NCBI RefSeq assembly: GCF_007096355.1
Contig: NZ_VKDF01000008.1
Location: 124,001 to 188,000 of the forward strand
DNA length: 64,000 nt
DNA from: Paracoccus sp. M683
Lineage (GTDB): Bacteria; Pseudomonadota; Alphaproteobacteria; Rhodobacterales; Rhodobacteraceae
Reading direction: 5' to 3'
This document shows, one piece after another, positions 62,155-64,000 of this stretch (position 1 is the first letter of the stretch; each line of letters opens with the position of its first letter). The notes under the pieces were generated by a model, which searched no databases, was not told the DNA's origin, and saw only the letters and a program-made list of their open reading frames with translations. The translations under genes and the position numbers were made by a program.

Positions 62155-62194
62155 GTCTTTGGGCTGCGAAATCTTGCGGTGATCGACGGTCTGG

Positions 62195-62218
62195 CTGACC
62201 CGGCCGAAACCGGGTCAG
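62195..62218. terminator. Convergent-gene hairpin
   Basis: CTGACCCGG (62195-62203) and CCGGGTCAG (62210-62218) form a perfect 9-base stem with a 6-base loop between the small membrane protein and the 3' end of the exoY-type gene, overlapping its stop codon. There is no T-run, so it is terminator-like only. Confidence 0.5.
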
Positions 62219-62898
62219 TATCCCGTGCAGCGCAGAACCACGCCAAAGGTGCGGATCAGGATCAGTGCATCGTTCCGCAGCGACAAGGTCCGGGCATATT
62301 CCGCGTCAAAGGTCGCGCGCTCGGCAAAGGTGCTGTCATTGCGATCGGTGATCTGCCACAGCCCGGTGACGCCGGGCCGCATGTGATAGTAATCCGCGCC
62401 AGGATATTGTTGCGCCTGATCGACCATCATCGGCCGGGGGCCGATAATGCTCATGTCGCCGCGCAGCACGTTCCACAGTTGCGGCAACTCGTCCAGCGAC
62501 GACTTGCGGATCACACGACCGAACCGGGTGATCCGGGGGTCATTCTTCAGCTTCTGCGTGCTGTCCCATTCCTGACGCGCTTCCGGGTTGGCCGCCAGAT
62601 AGACGGCCAGTTGCGCATCGGCATTCGGGACCATGCTGCGAAACTTCCACATGCGGAAGCTGCGGCCGCTTTTGCCCAATCGCTGCTGGCTGTAGAACGG
62701 CGAACCGCTTTCCCGCCATGCAAAGAAAAGCACGACAAGCACAATCGGAAGCAGCAGCGGTAAGGCTAACAGCACCAGGACGATGTCCAGAGGCCGTTTG
62801 ATGAAACGGACATAGATGCCATCCTGGGCGCCTATGGCCGATGAGGACGTGGCTTCAGCCAAGGCCAGAGCCGTCATTGTGTCAGGACCGTATTTCAT
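62215..62898 (-). CDS. Undecaprenyl-phosphate sugar phosphotransferase (ExoY-like)
   Basis: 227 residues. One membrane helix (about 36-60, DIVLVLLALPLLLPIVLVVLFFA) and the conserved catalytic domain of bacterial sugar transferases: QQRLGKSGRSFRMWKFRSMVPNAD, DPRITRFGRVIRKSSLDELPQLWNVLRGDMSIIGPRPMMVDQ, and YYHMRPGVTGLWQITDRNDSTFAERATFDAEYAR. This short form without the N-terminal extra helices is ExoY/PssA-like: it moves a sugar-1-phosphate onto undecaprenyl phosphate, the first step of exopolysaccharide repeat-unit synthesis. It faces away from the PKS-NRPS operon. Confidence 0.94.
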   Translation of the reverse strand: MKYGPDTMTALALAEATSSSAIGAQDGIYVRFIKRPLDIVLVLLALPLLLPIVLVVLFFAWRESGSPFYSQQRLGKSGRSFRMWKFRSMVPNADAQLAVYLAANPEARQEWDSTQKLKNDPRITRFGRVIRKSSLDELPQLWNVLRGDMSIIGPRPMMVDQAQQYPGADYYHMRPGVTGLWQITDRNDSTFAERATFDAEYARTLSLRNDALILIRTFGVVLRCTGY

Positions 62899-63195
62899 TC
62901 GCTAAAAACACTCGGAGGGGGGGTAACAGATACTCACTATACACCGGTCGTTAAAAGAAAAAACAAATTTTAGGCTTTTTTATCCGAGTCCTTGTGCCGG
63001 GCCCCGGAAACCTGTCCAAATCATTAGGTTGACCAAAAGAAGACCATACGGGAACTAAACCGTACGTTTTATTGACTCAACAATAGAGCGAGTGCCGCGA
63101 CGCCCCAAAGTTATTGTTGATTCATTTAACAACTATGGGTTGTTTCATGGCTGCAATGTGCCGCATTGATTCTAAACTGTTTCGTTTTATTGATG
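62899..63195. promoter_or_regulatory. AT-rich intergenic region with dyad upstream of exoY-like gene
   Basis: 297 bases, far less GC-rich than the rest of the window. It contains the perfect inverted repeat TCAACAATA (63077-63085) / TATTGTTGA (63112-63120), extended with one mismatch to 13 bases as TGA(C/A)TCAACAATA. It lies between two leftward genes and probably holds the promoter of the exoY-like gene; the dyad is a candidate operator. Confidence 0.5.
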
Positions 63196-64000
63196 TCAGC
63201 GACCGCGGCTCCAGCTGCCATCGCCCCGTCCTGCACGCACGGCCAGCGCGACGGCGGCATAGGTCAGAAAGCCGATGGGATCGCGCAGCGCAAGGCCAAG
63301 CAGTTGCAGGCGGCCGGGCCGTGTACTGCCCTCATTCCGCAGGAGGTCAGGATATATGCGGGCGATTTCCCGGACACCAAGATCCTGTCGGCGGCGGACC
63401 CTGACCAGCCGGCCGAACCCATTCGCCATCGGCCAGAGATAGCCTGAATTGGCCAGCAGCCGTTCGGATTCCGCAAAGTGCAGCCGCACATATGTATCGT
63501 CCGAGATTACTTGCGGGAACTGGTCCCAACGACCCCGCCCGGCGGGGTTGACGGCGAACAGACCGGCACCGGTGACATTTGTGGTCATGAAGGGCAGGCG
63601 TGACCAGAAGCGGCCATAGGCGCGGGTGACAGCGCTGCGCGATGGCGCGACGACAAGCCGACCGCCCGCATAAAGCGGTCTGTCGTCGGCCAGCGCGACA
63701 CTCAGCGCGCCCAGCATGTCGGGATCCATCGTTATATCGGCGTCCAGATACAGCCTGTGGCCATGGGCCGCATGTTCGTCACCCAGATTCAGGGCGCCGA
63801 TCTTGCTGCCCTCGGCGCGTTCGAGGACCAGCAAGTGCCAACCGCGTTGTGCAAAGCGGTCGCTCAGCCGGGCGGCGCGGTCCGCTGTGTCATCCTTGCA
63901 GCCATTGGCGACGACAATGATCTGCACAGGGCCAGGATAATCCTGATCCAGAACCGATATCAGGCAGCGGCCGATATATCCGGCCTCATTGCTTGCGGGG
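63196..64000 (-). CDS. GT2 family glycosyltransferase, 5' end cut by window edge
   Basis: At least 268 residues. The frame stays open through the right edge; the visible N-terminal part reads ASNEAGYIGRCLISVLDQDY and then VQIIVVANGCKDDTADRAA, typical GT2 openings, so codons near 63927 are not the true start. HRLYLDADITMDPDML contains the DxD metal motif and FPQVISDDTYVRLHF the D(D/E)xxxR acceptor region. The C-terminal region has a hydrophobic segment (DPIGFLTYAAVALAVRA). Together with the exoY-like gene it points to polysaccharide assembly. Confidence 0.88.
   Translation of the reverse strand, partial: PASNEAGYIGRCLISVLDQDYPGPVQIIVVANGCKDDTADRAARLSDRFAQRGWHLLVLERAEGSKIGALNLGDEHAAHGHRLYLDADITMDPDMLGALSVALADDRPLYAGGRLVVAPSRSAVTRAYGRFWSRLPFMTTNVTGAGLFAVNPAGRGRWDQFPQVISDDTYVRLHFAESERLLANSGYLWPMANGFGRLVRVRRRQDLGVREIARIYPDLLRNEGSTRPGRLQLLGLALRDPIGFLTYAAVALAVRAGRGDGSWSRGR

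Noticed and set aside
1..64000. tRNA or rRNA genes
   Set aside because: No convincing TPsiC-arm/acceptor combination or rRNA core sequence was seen between genes; gaps are mostly too short.

Overview
The window is high-GC, tightly packed bacterial DNA, and gene content and order point to an alphaproteobacterium of the Rhodobacteraceae, probably Paracoccus or a close relative. Indicators are a bacterial NDUFA12 complex I subunit followed by MlaD and DUF2155 genes, accB-accC-aat, rpsA/ihfB/lapA/trpF/trpB, clpP-clpX, a PuuE-UraD fusion, and an intergenic 'GAGGATATTTGGA'-type repeat typical of the family. Assignments rest on reading proteins and motifs directly; no database search was run.

Layout. 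1-5419 (minus): catabolic operon of split transketolase, SDR dehydrogenase and a TRAP transporter (DctM runs off the left edge). 5420-6378: about 1 kb with no recognisable gene. 6379-11370 (minus): secreted protein, fatty-acid-hydroxylase-like protein, TerB/DnaJ protein, lysoplasmalogenase, GNAT, VOC protein, trpA, PhnB-like protein. 11454-18655: ychF, divergent lysG/lysE-type pair, DMT exporter, ureide catabolism genes (allE, puuE-uraD), then an unknown two-gene unit with a glycine-zipper protein. 18918-25371: rpsA, a TetR/PNPOx pair with a clear operator, ihfB, lapA, trpF, GNAT, trpB. 25468-28065: three tandem secreted proteins sharing a PepSY-like domain but with different acidic tails, then a membrane-anchored LuxR regulator. 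28150-30965 (minus): pth and three coupled accessory genes. 31123-37435: clpP, clpX, RidA-like, NDUFA12, mlaD, DUF2155, and aat/accC/accB on the other strand. 37538-40375 (minus): hisA-hisF-hisE plus an ADP-ribosylglycohydrolase. 40514-46618: DUF2147, CoA-transferase, OmpA-like lipoprotein, DinB, nth, PfkB kinase.

46632-64000 is the most interesting part: an exopolysaccharide region (WecG-type glycosyltransferase, polymerase-like membrane protein, ExoY-type priming transferase, glycosyltransferases) surrounding a compact biosynthetic operon. The operon encodes a one-module PKS (KS-AT-KR-DH-ACP-TE), a GT2 glycosyltransferase, a one-module NRPS and a phosphopantetheinyl transferase. The NRPS starts with a formyltransferase domain and has a luciferase-like monooxygenase inserted inside an adenylation domain whose pocket residues resemble a glycine code. 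A plausible reading is that an N-formylated, possibly alpha-oxidised glycine unit is extended once by the PKS and released or transferred, perhaps glycosylated, next to cell-surface polysaccharide synthesis. A perfect TTAA-N7-TTAA (CtrA-type) site lies just downstream of this operon.
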